DNA of 64,000 nt from SP197 sp965242595. Its GTDB lineage: Bacteria > Pseudomonadota > Alphaproteobacteria > SP197. The DNA lies in NCBI GenBank assembly GCA_965242595.1, contig OZ251464.1, positions 2,418,001-2,482,000 of the forward strand, given 5' to 3'. Below are positions 1 through 7,899 of the stretch, in pieces. Both the position numbers and the translations under genes were made by a program. Below the pieces are notes generated by a model that worked only from the letters and a program-made list of their open reading frames with translations, ran no database searches and was not told where the DNA came from. Every line of letters begins with the position of its first letter. Positions within the stretch are counted from its first letter, which is position 1.

Positions 1-672
1 AACGGGCGCCATCCGGAAACGGTGGCGGAGACCGCGGCCGCCATCCGCGCCGATTTTCCCCAGGTGGAGGCGATCGAGGTTCCAGGCGACGTGACCACGG
101 GCGAAGGGCGGGCGCGGCTGCTGGCGGCCGTTCCCGAACCCGACATCCTGATCAACAACGCCGGCGGGCCGCCGCCGGGCGATTTTCGCGACTGGGACCG
201 GGACGACTGGCTGCGGGCGCTGGACGCCAACATGCTGGCCGCCATCTGGCTGATCAAGGCAAGCGTGGACGGCATGATGGCGCGCCGCTTCGGGCGCATC
301 GTCAACATCACCTCGGCGGCGGTGAAATCGCCCATCCCCATCCTGGGCCTTTCCAACGGCGCCCGCGCCGGGCTGACCGGATTTTGCGCCGGCCTGGCCC
401 GCGAGACGGTGGCCCACAACGTCACCGTCAACGGCCTTCTGCCCGGCCCCTTCGACACCGACCGGCTGAAGCAGACCATGGTGGGGCGCCAGGACGAGGG
501 CGAGAGCCTGGACGAGGCCATGGCCCGCGAGGCGCGGGAGAACCCGGCCCGGCGCTTCGGCGCGCCGGCCGAGTTCGGCGCCGCCTGCGCCTTTCTGTGC
601 AGCGTCCATGCCGGCTATATCACCGGCCAGAACCTGGTGCTGGATGGCGGCGCCTTTCCTGGCACGCTCTAG
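1..672 (+). CDS. SDR-family oxidoreductase-like protein, 5' end outside the window
   Basis: The reading frame is open from base 1 to the TAG at 670-672, so the N-terminal part with the dinucleotide-binding glycine motif lies upstream of the window. What remains shows the SDR core: an N-N-A-G motif after the fourth strand (I-N-N-A-G-G), the N-I-T-S catalytic-serine strand and the usual C-terminal T-G-Q-N-L-V-L-D-G-G signature. The Y-x-x-x-K pair is absent: the aligned residues are Ser (codon 352-354) and Arg (codon 364-366) in L-S-N-G-A-R. A recognised group of FabG-like SDRs has this L-S-N-G-A-R variant, so this is probably an inherited subfamily trait. Substrate is unknown. apt follows after 20 bases. 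Confidence 0.85.
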   Translation, partial: NGRHPETVAETAAAIRADFPQVEAIEVPGDVTTGEGRARLLAAVPEPDILINNAGGPPPGDFRDWDRDDWLRALDANMLAAIWLIKASVDGMMARRFGRIVNITSAAVKSPIPILGLSNGARAGLTGFCAGLARETVAHNVTVNGLLPGPFDTDRLKQTMVGRQDEGESLDEAMAREARENPARRFGAPAEFGAACAFLCSVHAGYITGQNLVLDGGAFPGTL

Positions 673-692
673 GCCCCCGCCGGGGCGCAAGC

Positions 693-1214
693 ATGTCCGC
701 GCGCCGCCTGGCCCAGCGCATCCGCGCCGTGCCCGATTTTCCCGAGGCCGGCGTCGTCTTTCGCGACATCACGCCGCTGCTGGCCGATGGCGCGGCGTTG
801 CGGCTGGCGGCACGGCAGCTGGTGGCGCCCTTTGCCGGCGAGGCCATCGCCGCCGTGGCGGGGGCGGAGGCGCGGGGCTTCATCTTCGCCAGCCTGGCGG
901 CGAGCCAGCTGCAGGCCGGCTTCGTGCCGCTGCGCAAGGCGGGCAAGCTGCCCCGGCAGACGCTGGCCGTCCGCTATGACCTGGAATATGGCCAGGCCGA
1001 GCTGGAGGCCCATGCCGACGCCATCGCCCGAGGCGAGCGCGTGCTGGTGGTGGACGATGTGCTGGCCACCGGCGGCACCGCCGCCGCCAGCTGCGAGCTG
1101 ATCGAACGGCTGGGCGGCCAGGTGGTGGCCTGCGCCTTCGTGATCGAGCTTCCCGCCCTGGCGGGACGCGCGCGCCTTGCCGGGCGCCGGGTGCATACGC
1201 TGCTGAGCTATTGA
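693..1214 (+). CDS. apt: Adenine phosphoribosyltransferase
   Basis: Salvages adenine to AMP using PRPP in the cytosol. The 173-residue length is normal for Apt. The type I PRTase PRPP-binding motif V-L-V-V-D-D-V-L-A-T-G-G-T lies near residues 115-127, and the N-terminal P-D-F-P-x-x-G-V-x-F-R-D-I-T-P-L block is typical of Apt. The ATG at 693 is chosen because the conserved block begins about 14 residues later; in-frame codons further upstream lie inside the preceding SDR gene. The two genes are 20 bases apart and could be co-transcribed. A GC-rich palindrome follows the stop codon. Confidence 0.97.
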   Translation: MSARRLAQRIRAVPDFPEAGVVFRDITPLLADGAALRLAARQLVAPFAGEAIAAVAGAEARGFIFASLAASQLQAGFVPLRKAGKLPRQTLAVRYDLEYGQAELEAHADAIARGERVLVVDDVLATGGTAAASCELIERLGGQVVACAFVIELPALAGRARLAGRRVHTLLSY

Positions 1215-1222
1215 GCGCGCCG

Positions 1223-1241
1223 GCCGGCGCCTGGCGCCGGC
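1223..1241. terminator. GC-rich hairpin between convergent apt and rnd
   Basis: A 9-base inverted repeat, 1223-1231 with 1233-1241, is centred on base 1232 in the 33-base gap between the two convergent stop codons. In practice it would fold as a 7-bp stem with a 5-base loop. There is no T-run, so it would be at best a weak or Rho-assisted bidirectional terminator. The call rests on position and symmetry only. Confidence 0.4.
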
Positions 1242-1247
1242 GCGGTG

Positions 1248-2393
1248 TCATTCCAGGGCGATCGGCTTCAGCCTGTCGCCGTCGCAGGCCAGCGCCAGGC
1301 GGCCCTGTTTCAGGCGCAGGGCGTCGCGCCCGAAGAGCTCGTGGCGCCAGCCGCTGGCGAGCGGGCCGCTGCCATCGGCGGCGAAGCGTTCGAGCTCGCC
1401 CGCGCTGGCCACCAGGCGCGGCGTCACGCCTTCGCGCTCGCACCGCGCCCGCAGCAGCACCTTCAGCAGCTCCACCAGCACCGCCGGGGCGCCGCTGGCA
1501 GATGGCTTCGCCTCGCGCCGGGGCAGCTCCTCCTCCGGCAGCGCCATGGCGCGCTGAACCGCCGCCAGCATGGCCTTGCCGTCGCGGCTTTTGGCCAGGC
1601 CCCGGGGCACCAGGCGGATGGCCTCCAGCTCGGCGCCGTTGCCGGGGCGCTGGATGGCGATGCGTTCCAGCAGCTCGTCCCTGGCGACGCGGTTGCGGGG
1701 CAGGTCGCGGCTGCGCGCCGTTTCCTCGCGCCAGGCCGCCAGCGCGCGCAGCGCCGCCAGCTGACGCGGCTTGCGGATTTTGGTTTTGATTCGCCGCCAG
1801 GCTTCGCCGGGATCCATGCGGTAGGTGTCCAGGCTGGTCAGGGCGGCCATCTCGCCCTCGATCCAGCCCGCGCGCCCGTTTCGGGCCAGCATGGCGGCGA
1901 GGCGTTCGTGGACCGTGCGCAGATGGATGACATCGGCCAGGGCATAGGCGATCTGCCGGGCGCTGAGCGGGCGGCGGTGCCAATCGGTGAAGCGCGAATC
2001 CTTGTCGATGGCGACACCGGCCAGCTTGTGCACGATGGCGTCGTAGCCGATCTGGTCGCCCAGCCCGCAGGCCATGGCCGCCACCTGGGTATCGAACGCC
2101 GGGCGCGGCACCTGCCCGCTGAGCTGGACGAAGATCTCCAGATCCTGGCGGGCGGCGTGGAACACCTTCAGCACCGCCCGGTCGGCCATCAGCGCGAACA
2201 ACGGCGCCAGCTCCATGCCTTCGGCCAGCGGATCGATCGCCGCCGCCTCGTCTTCGCCGGCCAGCTGCACCAGGCACAGCCGCGGCCAGTAGCTGCTTTC
2301 GCGCATGAACTCGGTATCGACGGCGACGAAGGCGCTTTTGCGCAGGCGGCGGCAGAAGGCGGCGGCCCGGGCGGCATCGGCGATGACGGTCAT
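1248..2393 (-). CDS. rnd: Ribonuclease D
   Basis: 3'-5' exoribonuclease of the DEDDy family that trims tRNA precursors. At 381 residues it is the normal length. The first exonuclease motif reads V-D-T-E-F-M-R-E near residue 25; D-I-P/Q-type contacts and the Y-A-L-A-D-V third motif (residues about 170-175) follow. The C-terminal half has the helical HRDC-type modules of RNase D. The start is the ATG at 2391-2393, giving the usual short lead before the first strand. It is divergent from aspS, with 105 bases between the two start codons holding both promoters. Confidence 0.95.
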   Translation of the reverse strand: MTVIADAARAAAFCRRLRKSAFVAVDTEFMRESSYWPRLCLVQLAGEDEAAAIDPLAEGMELAPLFALMADRAVLKVFHAARQDLEIFVQLSGQVPRPAFDTQVAAMACGLGDQIGYDAIVHKLAGVAIDKDSRFTDWHRRPLSARQIAYALADVIHLRTVHERLAAMLARNGRAGWIEGEMAALTSLDTYRMDPGEAWRRIKTKIRKPRQLAALRALAAWREETARSRDLPRNRVARDELLERIAIQRPGNGAELEAIRLVPRGLAKSRDGKAMLAAVQRAMALPEEELPRREAKPSASGAPAVLVELLKVLLRARCEREGVTPRLVASAGELERFAADGSGPLASGWRHELFGRDALRLKQGRLALACDGDRLKPIALE

Positions 2394-2498
2394 GGCCTGC
2401 TTCCATACAGGGTTTTGCCGGCCTTTTCACCCGGCGGCGCCTTGACAAGCGTCCGGTGGCGGTTGTCTTTGCCGGCAGCGAATACGGGCGGCCCCATC

Positions 2499-4277
2499 GT
2501 GCATCGCTACCGCACCCATCGCTGCGGCGCGCTCAGCCGCGACCAGGTTGGCACCGTGGTGCGCCTTTCCGGCTGGGTGCATCGCAAGCGCGACCACGGC
2601 AACCTGCTGTTTCTGGACCTGCGCGACCGGGACGGCATCGCCCAATGCGTGGTGGAACGCGGCGGCGCCAGCTTTGCCGCGGCCGAGGCGATCAGGCTGG
2701 AAAGCGTGGTGACGGTGGAAGGGCCGGTGGTGGCCCGCCAGGCGGACACCGTCAACCCCGACCTGGCCACCGGCGAGGTGGAGGTGATCATCCGCGCCTT
2801 CCGGGCGCTTTCGGTGGCCGAGCCGCTGCCGCTGCCGGTGGTGGGCGGCGGCGATTACCCGGAAGACCTGCGCTTGCGCTACCGCTTTCTGGACCTGCGG
2901 CGCCAGGAGATGCAGCGCAACATATTGTTGCGGGCCGCGGTGGTGCAATCGCTGCGCCGACGCATGAACGAGGCCGGCTTTACCGAATTTCAGACGCCGA
3001 TCCTCACCGCTTCCAGCCCCGAAGGCGCGCGCGACTTCCTGGTGCCTTCCCGCCTGCATCCGGGCCGTTTCTATGCCCTGCCCCAGGCGCCGCAGCAGTT
3101 CAAGCAGCTGGTGATGGCGGCGGGTTTCGATCGCTATTTCCAGATCGCGCCCTGCTTTCGCGACGAGGATGCCCGCGCCGACCGCTCGCCGGGCGAGTTC
3201 TATCAGCTGGATGTGGAGATGAGCTTCGTCACCCAGGAGGATGTGTTCGCCGCCATCGAGCCGGTGCTCTACGGCCTGTTCCGGGAGTTTGGCGACCGAC
3301 CGGTGACGCCGCCGCCCTTTCCGCGCATCGCCCATGGCGACGCCATGCTGAAATATGGCAGCGACAAGCCCGATCTGCGCAACCCGCTGACCAACGCCTG
3401 CGCCAGCGCCGTTTTCGCCCGCTCCGGCTTTCGCATCTTCCGCGAACAGGTGGCCCGGGGAGCGGTGGTGCGCGCCATCCCCGCGCCCGGCGCCGCGGCG
3501 CGCCCGCGCAGCTTTTTCGACAAGACGGTGGCCTTCGCGCGCGAGAACGGGGCCGGTGGGCTGGCCTATGTCGTCTTCGAGGCGGGCGGCACCAAAGGCC
3601 CGGTGGCGAAGCTGCTGACGGCGGACGAACAGGACGCCATCCGCACCCTGGCCAGCGTGGGCGATGGCGACGCGGTGTTCTTTTCCTGCGACCGGCAGGG
3701 CGAGGCCGACCGCATCGCCGGCCTGGTGCGGGAAAGGCTGGGGCGCGAGCTGGGCCTTACCGAAGAGAACGCCTTTCGCTTTTGCTGGATCGTCGATTAC
3801 CCGATGTTCGAATACGACCGGGAGGCGGGCCGCATCGTTTTCAGCCATAACCCCTTTTCCATGCCCCAGGGCGGGCTGCAGGCGCTGGAGAGCGAGCAGC
3901 CGCTGGACATTCTGGCCCAGCAATACGACATCGTGTGCAACGGTGTGGAGCTTTCCAGCGGCGCCATCCGCAACCACGAACCCGCCACCATGGCCCGGGC
4001 CTTTGCCATCGCCGGCTATGGCCAGGACGAGGTGGAGGCGCGTTTCGGCGCGCTGTGGAACGCCTTCCGCTATGGCTGCCCGCCCCATGGCGGCATCGCG
4101 CCCGGCATCGACCGCATCGTCATGCTGCTGGCGGACGAGGCCAACATCCGGCAGGTGACCCTGTTTCCCATGAACCAGCGCGCGCAAGACCCGATGATGG
4201 GCGCGCCGGGCCCGGTTTCGCCCCGCCAGCTGAAGGAGCTGGGGCTGGCCGCCATCGCGCGCCCCGGCGAGGGCTGA
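2499..4277 (+). CDS. aspS: Aspartyl-tRNA synthetase
   Basis: Class II aminoacyl-tRNA synthetase charging tRNA-Asp; 592 residues, the bacterial type with an insertion domain. The start is a GTG at 2499 because the protein then begins M-H-R-Y-R-T-H, the family's near-invariant N-terminus; no ATG is available nearby. Domains in order are the OB-fold anticodon-binding domain (about 15-110), the catalytic core with motif 2 (F-R-D-E-D-x-R-A-D-R) near residue 220, the P-D-L-R-N element, the GAD insertion, and motif 3 (G-I-D-R-I-V-M-L) near residue 540. Whether it is discriminating or also makes Asp-tRNA-Asn cannot be told here. Confidence 0.97.
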   Translation: MHRYRTHRCGALSRDQVGTVVRLSGWVHRKRDHGNLLFLDLRDRDGIAQCVVERGGASFAAAEAIRLESVVTVEGPVVARQADTVNPDLATGEVEVIIRAFRALSVAEPLPLPVVGGGDYPEDLRLRYRFLDLRRQEMQRNILLRAAVVQSLRRRMNEAGFTEFQTPILTASSPEGARDFLVPSRLHPGRFYALPQAPQQFKQLVMAAGFDRYFQIAPCFRDEDARADRSPGEFYQLDVEMSFVTQEDVFAAIEPVLYGLFREFGDRPVTPPPFPRIAHGDAMLKYGSDKPDLRNPLTNACASAVFARSGFRIFREQVARGAVVRAIPAPGAAARPRSFFDKTVAFARENGAGGLAYVVFEAGGTKGPVAKLLTADEQDAIRTLASVGDGDAVFFSCDRQGEADRIAGLVRERLGRELGLTEENAFRFCWIVDYPMFEYDREAGRIVFSHNPFSMPQGGLQALESEQPLDILAQQYDIVCNGVELSSGAIRNHEPATMARAFAIAGYGQDEVEARFGALWNAFRYGCPPHGGIAPGIDRIVMLLADEANIRQVTLFPMNQRAQDPMMGAPGPVSPRQLKELGLAAIARPGEG

Positions 4278-4290
4278 GCGGCGGCGCGCC

Positions 4291-4908
4291 TCAATACGGC
4301 CGTTTGGCCAGATCGAGCGGCACCGCGTCCCTCGGGGCGGCGACCGGGCGGCCCGGTTCCGGCGACACCAGGAAGGTGATGCTGTCGTAGAAGTCGTCCA
4401 GGGCGATGAAGGTGCCGTGCTCTTCGGTCCATTCCCGCATGCGGCGATTGCAGCTGTGGCGCCACGACAGCACCTCGATGCGCCACCCCTTGCGGTGCAT
4501 ACGCTCCAGGTCGGCATGGAAGCCGACGCCATCGACGAAACCGCTGCCGTCGCCCGTCAGCATGACCGCTATTCCCGGATCGCCGTTGTAGTCCACCGTG
4601 TCGCGAAGCATGAAGGTCTGCAATAGCTGGTCCACGCCCTGTTCGCGGCCGTGCATCGCGCCGCGTTCCAGAAGGTGGATGTCCACGCCCTCGTTTTCCA
4701 GGCGGTTCCAGACCTGGCGAAGCTCCGGCGGAACGGAACCGACGGCGACGGCCCGCTGCACCGGGCGCGCCCCATGGGCCAGCCCCAGAAGGTTGCGGAA
4801 ATGGATGCGCACCCGCCCTCGCGCTGCCTCGCCCTCGCGCTCGACGGCCGCCTCCTGGGCGCTGATGAAGATGTTGGAATTATCCCAATAGATGAAAATC
4901 TTGTCCAT
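4291..4908 (-). CDS. NYN/PIN-like domain protein (LabA-type)
   Basis: A 205-residue cytosolic protein whose start M-D-K-I-F-I-Y-W-D-N-S-N contains the first acidic motif of the NYN (PIN-fold) nuclease family. Further acidic motifs follow: D-Q-L-L-Q-T and the L-T-G-D-G-S-G-F block near residues 115-125, which matches the S/T-G-D-x-D/G-F core. The family is usually linked to metal-dependent RNA cleavage, but no substrate can be named. An upstream in-frame start at 5022 is rejected because the conserved fold begins at 4908. It converges on aspS with a 13-base gap and is divergent from the rhodanese gene. Confidence 0.85.
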   Translation of the reverse strand: MDKIFIYWDNSNIFISAQEAAVEREGEAARGRVRIHFRNLLGLAHGARPVQRAVAVGSVPPELRQVWNRLENEGVDIHLLERGAMHGREQGVDQLLQTFMLRDTVDYNGDPGIAVMLTGDGSGFVDGVGFHADLERMHRKGWRIEVLSWRHSCNRRMREWTEEHGTFIALDDFYDSITFLVSPEPGRPVAAPRDAVPLDLAKRPY

Positions 4909-4978
4909 CGCGTTCCATGCCTGTGACATCCGCGTCCATCGTAACCTTTGCGAAAGCCACCCGCCAGAGGATCGCGGG

Positions 4979-5007
4979 CGCATGAGAGGGCCGCATCCTC
5001 TCATGCG
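4979..5007. repeat. Perfect 11-bp inverted repeat between divergent genes
   Basis: Bases 4979-4989 pair exactly with 4997-5007 around a 7-base spacer. The element sits in the 225-base gap between the divergent starts of the NYN gene (4908) and the rhodanese gene (5134). A terminator is not expected between divergent starts, so an operator or protein-binding palindrome is the likelier reading. No T-run flanks it. Confidence 0.5.
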
Positions 5008-5133
5008 GTGGAGCGGCAACACGGGCCTTGTGCGAGGCGTGCATGTATTCTATCGGCAAGCGGCGCGGCTTCGGCGAGATTCGCGTCGGTCGCCCCGCGC
5101 CGGGTTGCGGCAGGCACGCCAGGGGAGGACGCC

Positions 5134-5535
5134 ATGGCTTTGAAGACGACCGTTCGCGAGATGGTGGCTGCGGCCGCAGCCGAGGTGGAGGCCATCGAGG
5201 CCAAGGCCGCCGCCGGGCTGCTGGGCCATGACGGCACGCTGTTCGTCGATATCCGCGATGTGCGCGAGCTGGAGCGCGACGGCGCCATCCCCGGCGCCCT
5301 GCACGCCCCGCGCGGGATGCTGGAATTCTGGGTCGATCCCGAAAGCCCCTATCACCGCCGCACCTTCGCCAGCGGCGGCCGCTTCATCCTCTATTGCGCC
5401 TCGGGCTGGCGTTCGGCGCTGGCCGCCAAAACCTTGCAGGACATGGGCCTGGCGGGCGTCGCCCATCTGGCGGGCGGCTTTTCCGCCTGGCAGGCGGCGG
5501 GCGGCGCCGTAGAGGCCCGGCCCCGCAAGGGATAG
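5134..5535 (+). CDS. Single-domain rhodanese-like sulfurtransferase
   Basis: A 133-residue cytosolic protein with a rhodanese fold spanning about residues 30-125. It has the D-I-R-D-x-R-E-L-E motif and the active-site loop C-A-S-G-W-R, whose Cys would carry a persulfide. The C-terminal G-G-F-S-A-W signature is present. The start at 5134 is set by a strong ribosome-binding site (AGGGGAGG at 5121-5128). The sulfur acceptor is unknown. Confidence 0.92.
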   Translation: MALKTTVREMVAAAAAEVEAIEAKAAAGLLGHDGTLFVDIRDVRELERDGAIPGALHAPRGMLEFWVDPESPYHRRTFASGGRFILYCASGWRSALAAKTLQDMGLAGVAHLAGGFSAWQAAGGAVEARPRKG

Positions 5536-5569
5536 CTCTCCCCCACGGGGCCGGCCCTGTCAGGCGCGG

Positions 5570-7225
5570 TCAGGCGTGCAGATCCTGCGCCATGCGGGTG
5601 CCGTCGGGCGCCCGTTCGCCCGGGGCCGGGGCGGCCACGGCGGTGGAATCTTCGTGCAGCGATTTCACGATGCCCCAGGCCATCAGCAGCATGATGACGC
5701 TGACCGGCAGGGCGGCGGCGATGGAGGCGGTTTGCAACGCCACCAGGCCACCGGCCATCAGCAGGATCGCCGCCACAAAGCCTTCGCCCAGGCCCCATAC
5801 CACGCGGAAACGCTGCGGCGGGTGGTCGTCGCCCATGCTGAGCATGGTGGTGATGACCAGCGTGCCCGAATCCGACGAGGTGATGAACCAGGTGGCAAGC
5901 AGGAAGGTCGCCAACGCCGCCATGATCCAGTTGAGCCAGCCCAGATTCGTCACCTGATCGATGGTGCCGTAAAGCGCGGCCGGCAGATCCCAATTCCTCA
6001 CCAGATCGGCGATGCCGGCCGTGCCGACGCCATCCGGCGCGTTGATCTCGAAGAACATCGCCGTGCCGCCGAAGATGCACAGCCAGAAAAAGGCGATGGT
6101 GGTGGGAACGAACATCACCCCCACCATGAATTCGCGAATGGTGCGCCCGCGGCTGATCCGCGCGATGAACATGCCGACGAAGGGCGCCCAGGAAATCCAC
6201 CAGCCCCAGTAAAAGATGGTCCAGCCGCCCTGCCAGGCGGAATAACCTTCGCTGTTGAAGGTCTGGAAGCCCATGGGGATGACGTGCCACAGGTAATCGC
6301 CCACGGTGGTGACGAAAAAGCCCATCAGCCAGTTGAACGGCCCGCCGAACAGGAAGAAGGCCAGCAGCACGACGCTAAGCCAGATGTTCCATTCCGAAAT
6401 GATGCGGATGCCCTTGCCGACGCCGGAAACCGCCGAAAAGGTCGCCACCACGCTGATGCCGGCGATCAGCAGCACCTTGGTGAGAATATCGGGCGAGACG
6501 CCGAACAGATGGTTCAGCCCCACCGCCATCTGGCTCACCCCCAGCCCCAGCGAGGTGGCAACGCCGAACACGGTGCCGAACACCGCCAGCAGATCCACCG
6601 CATGGCCGACGGGGCCGTAGATCTTCTCGCCGATGATGGGGTAAAGCGACGAGCGCAAGGTCAGCGGCAGCTTCTTGCGAAAGCCGAAATAGGCCAGGCA
6701 CAGGCCGATCATGACATAAACCGCCCAGCCATGGAAACCCCAGTGGAAATAGGTCGCGCGCATGGCCAGAACGGCGCGGTGGTCGTTCATCTCGGCCACG
6801 CCGGCCTGGTCGGCAAAGGGATTGTTGGGATAGCCCCAGGGCTGGGTGTTGTCGAAATAGAACATCGGCTCGGCGATGCTGAAAAACAGCAGGCCGATGC
6901 CGACACCGGCCGAAAACAGCATGGCGAACCAGGAGAAATTGCTGAACTCCGGCCGGCTGTCGTCGTCGCCCAGCCGGATGCTGCCGAAACGGCTGCACAT
7001 CAGATAAAGGCAAACGAACAGCATGATGGCGACGGTGGTGATGTAATACCAGTTCAGCGCCGATTCGATCCAGCCGCGCACCGCCGAATAGATGCCGCCG
7101 GCAAAATCCACATTCAGCGCCGTGAACACCACGAAGGCCACCACCATGCCCTTGGCGGCGATGCCCATGCCGCTGTGCAGGCCCTTGAAGATGCCGCTTT
7201 CGGCAACCAGGCGATCGCGAATCAT
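5570..7225 (-). CDS. BCCT-family betaine/choline/carnitine transporter
   Basis: A 551-residue inner-membrane transporter with about twelve helices. The family hallmark is seen as F-Y-W-G-W-W-I-S-W-A-P-F-V-G followed by F-I-A-R-I-S-R-G-R-T, the aromatic box and helix-8 signature of BetP/CaiT proteins. The ATG at 7225 is chosen over longer open sequence upstream, because the first helix (A-K-G-M-V-V-A-F region) follows directly after it. The C-terminal tail is short and not strongly basic, so osmosensing like BetP is not evident. The likely substrate class is a quaternary amine; it could feed the methylated-amine cluster at 29.6-40.5 kb, but that link is inference. Confidence 0.95.
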   Translation of the reverse strand: MIRDRLVAESGIFKGLHSGMGIAAKGMVVAFVVFTALNVDFAGGIYSAVRGWIESALNWYYITTVAIMLFVCLYLMCSRFGSIRLGDDDSRPEFSNFSWFAMLFSAGVGIGLLFFSIAEPMFYFDNTQPWGYPNNPFADQAGVAEMNDHRAVLAMRATYFHWGFHGWAVYVMIGLCLAYFGFRKKLPLTLRSSLYPIIGEKIYGPVGHAVDLLAVFGTVFGVATSLGLGVSQMAVGLNHLFGVSPDILTKVLLIAGISVVATFSAVSGVGKGIRIISEWNIWLSVVLLAFFLFGGPFNWLMGFFVTTVGDYLWHVIPMGFQTFNSEGYSAWQGGWTIFYWGWWISWAPFVGMFIARISRGRTIREFMVGVMFVPTTIAFFWLCIFGGTAMFFEINAPDGVGTAGIADLVRNWDLPAALYGTIDQVTNLGWLNWIMAALATFLLATWFITSSDSGTLVITTMLSMGDDHPPQRFRVVWGLGEGFVAAILLMAGGLVALQTASIAAALPVSVIMLLMAWGIVKSLHEDSTAVAAPAPGERAPDGTRMAQDLHA

Positions 7226-7302
7226 GTCAGCCCCCCATGCGCCCTGTGGGCGTCGTTGTCGCGGCCATTGTGCGCCCCCGCGCCCCCTCTGTCCAGGGGG
7301 TA

Positions 7303-7776
7303 TCAGGCGCCACCGCCCTCCCGCGCCCAGAACATGACGGCGATCCCGCCCAGGATCATGGCCGCCCCGGCCAGCTGCGCCGCCGACAGCCGCTCGCCGA
7401 AGACGACCACGGAGGCCAGCAGGGCAAGAACGACGGTGCCGGCGACAACGGCGGGCACAACCAGGCCGGCCGGCAGCGCCCGCATGCCGCCGATGCCGCC
7501 GAACAGATAGAAATAGCCCACCTCGGCCGCGCCGATGCACAGGCCCGCCGCCAGGGCATAGCCATAGGCCGGCGCCGTCAGGCGAAAGCTGTGGCCACCC
7601 TGGGCGCCAAGAAAGGCGAAGAACACCAGGGCCGAGGTCACGGCGCCCGCTTGCAGGCACAGGGTGGCCAGGATGGTGGTGGTCGCCTCGCCGGGGGCAT
7701 GGCTGCCCGAGGCCTTCACGAACAGGTTATAGCCGGCATAGGCCAGCGTCACGAAGGCAAGCAGCGCGAAGGCCAT
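7303..7776 (-). CDS. Small DMT/EamA-type membrane transporter
   Basis: A 157-residue, about five-helix membrane protein, half the size of a standard EamA carrier and closest in plan to the single-domain drug/metabolite transporter group. The C-terminal helix pair (V-V-V-F-G-E-R-L-S followed by G-A-A-M-I-L-G-G-I-A-V-M) is the typical EamA ending. Such short forms usually act as dimers. The substrate is unknown. It is divergent from the CcmF-CcmH gene, with 123 bases between the starts. Confidence 0.85.
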   Translation of the reverse strand: MAFALLAFVTLAYAGYNLFVKASGSHAPGEATTTILATLCLQAGAVTSALVFFAFLGAQGGHSFRLTAPAYGYALAAGLCIGAAEVGYFYLFGGIGGMRALPAGLVVPAVVAGTVVLALLASVVVFGERLSAAQLAGAAMILGGIAVMFWAREGGGA

Positions 7777-7899
7777 GGCGTTCTCCCGCAGGCAGGGCGG
7801 GCCATGGTGGCAAGGATCGCCGCCGCAACCAAGCGCCGCCCTCGCCCGCCCGGCGGCGGCGGGCTAAAGTGGCGCGAACCGCCGGGGGCGCTTCGGCCC

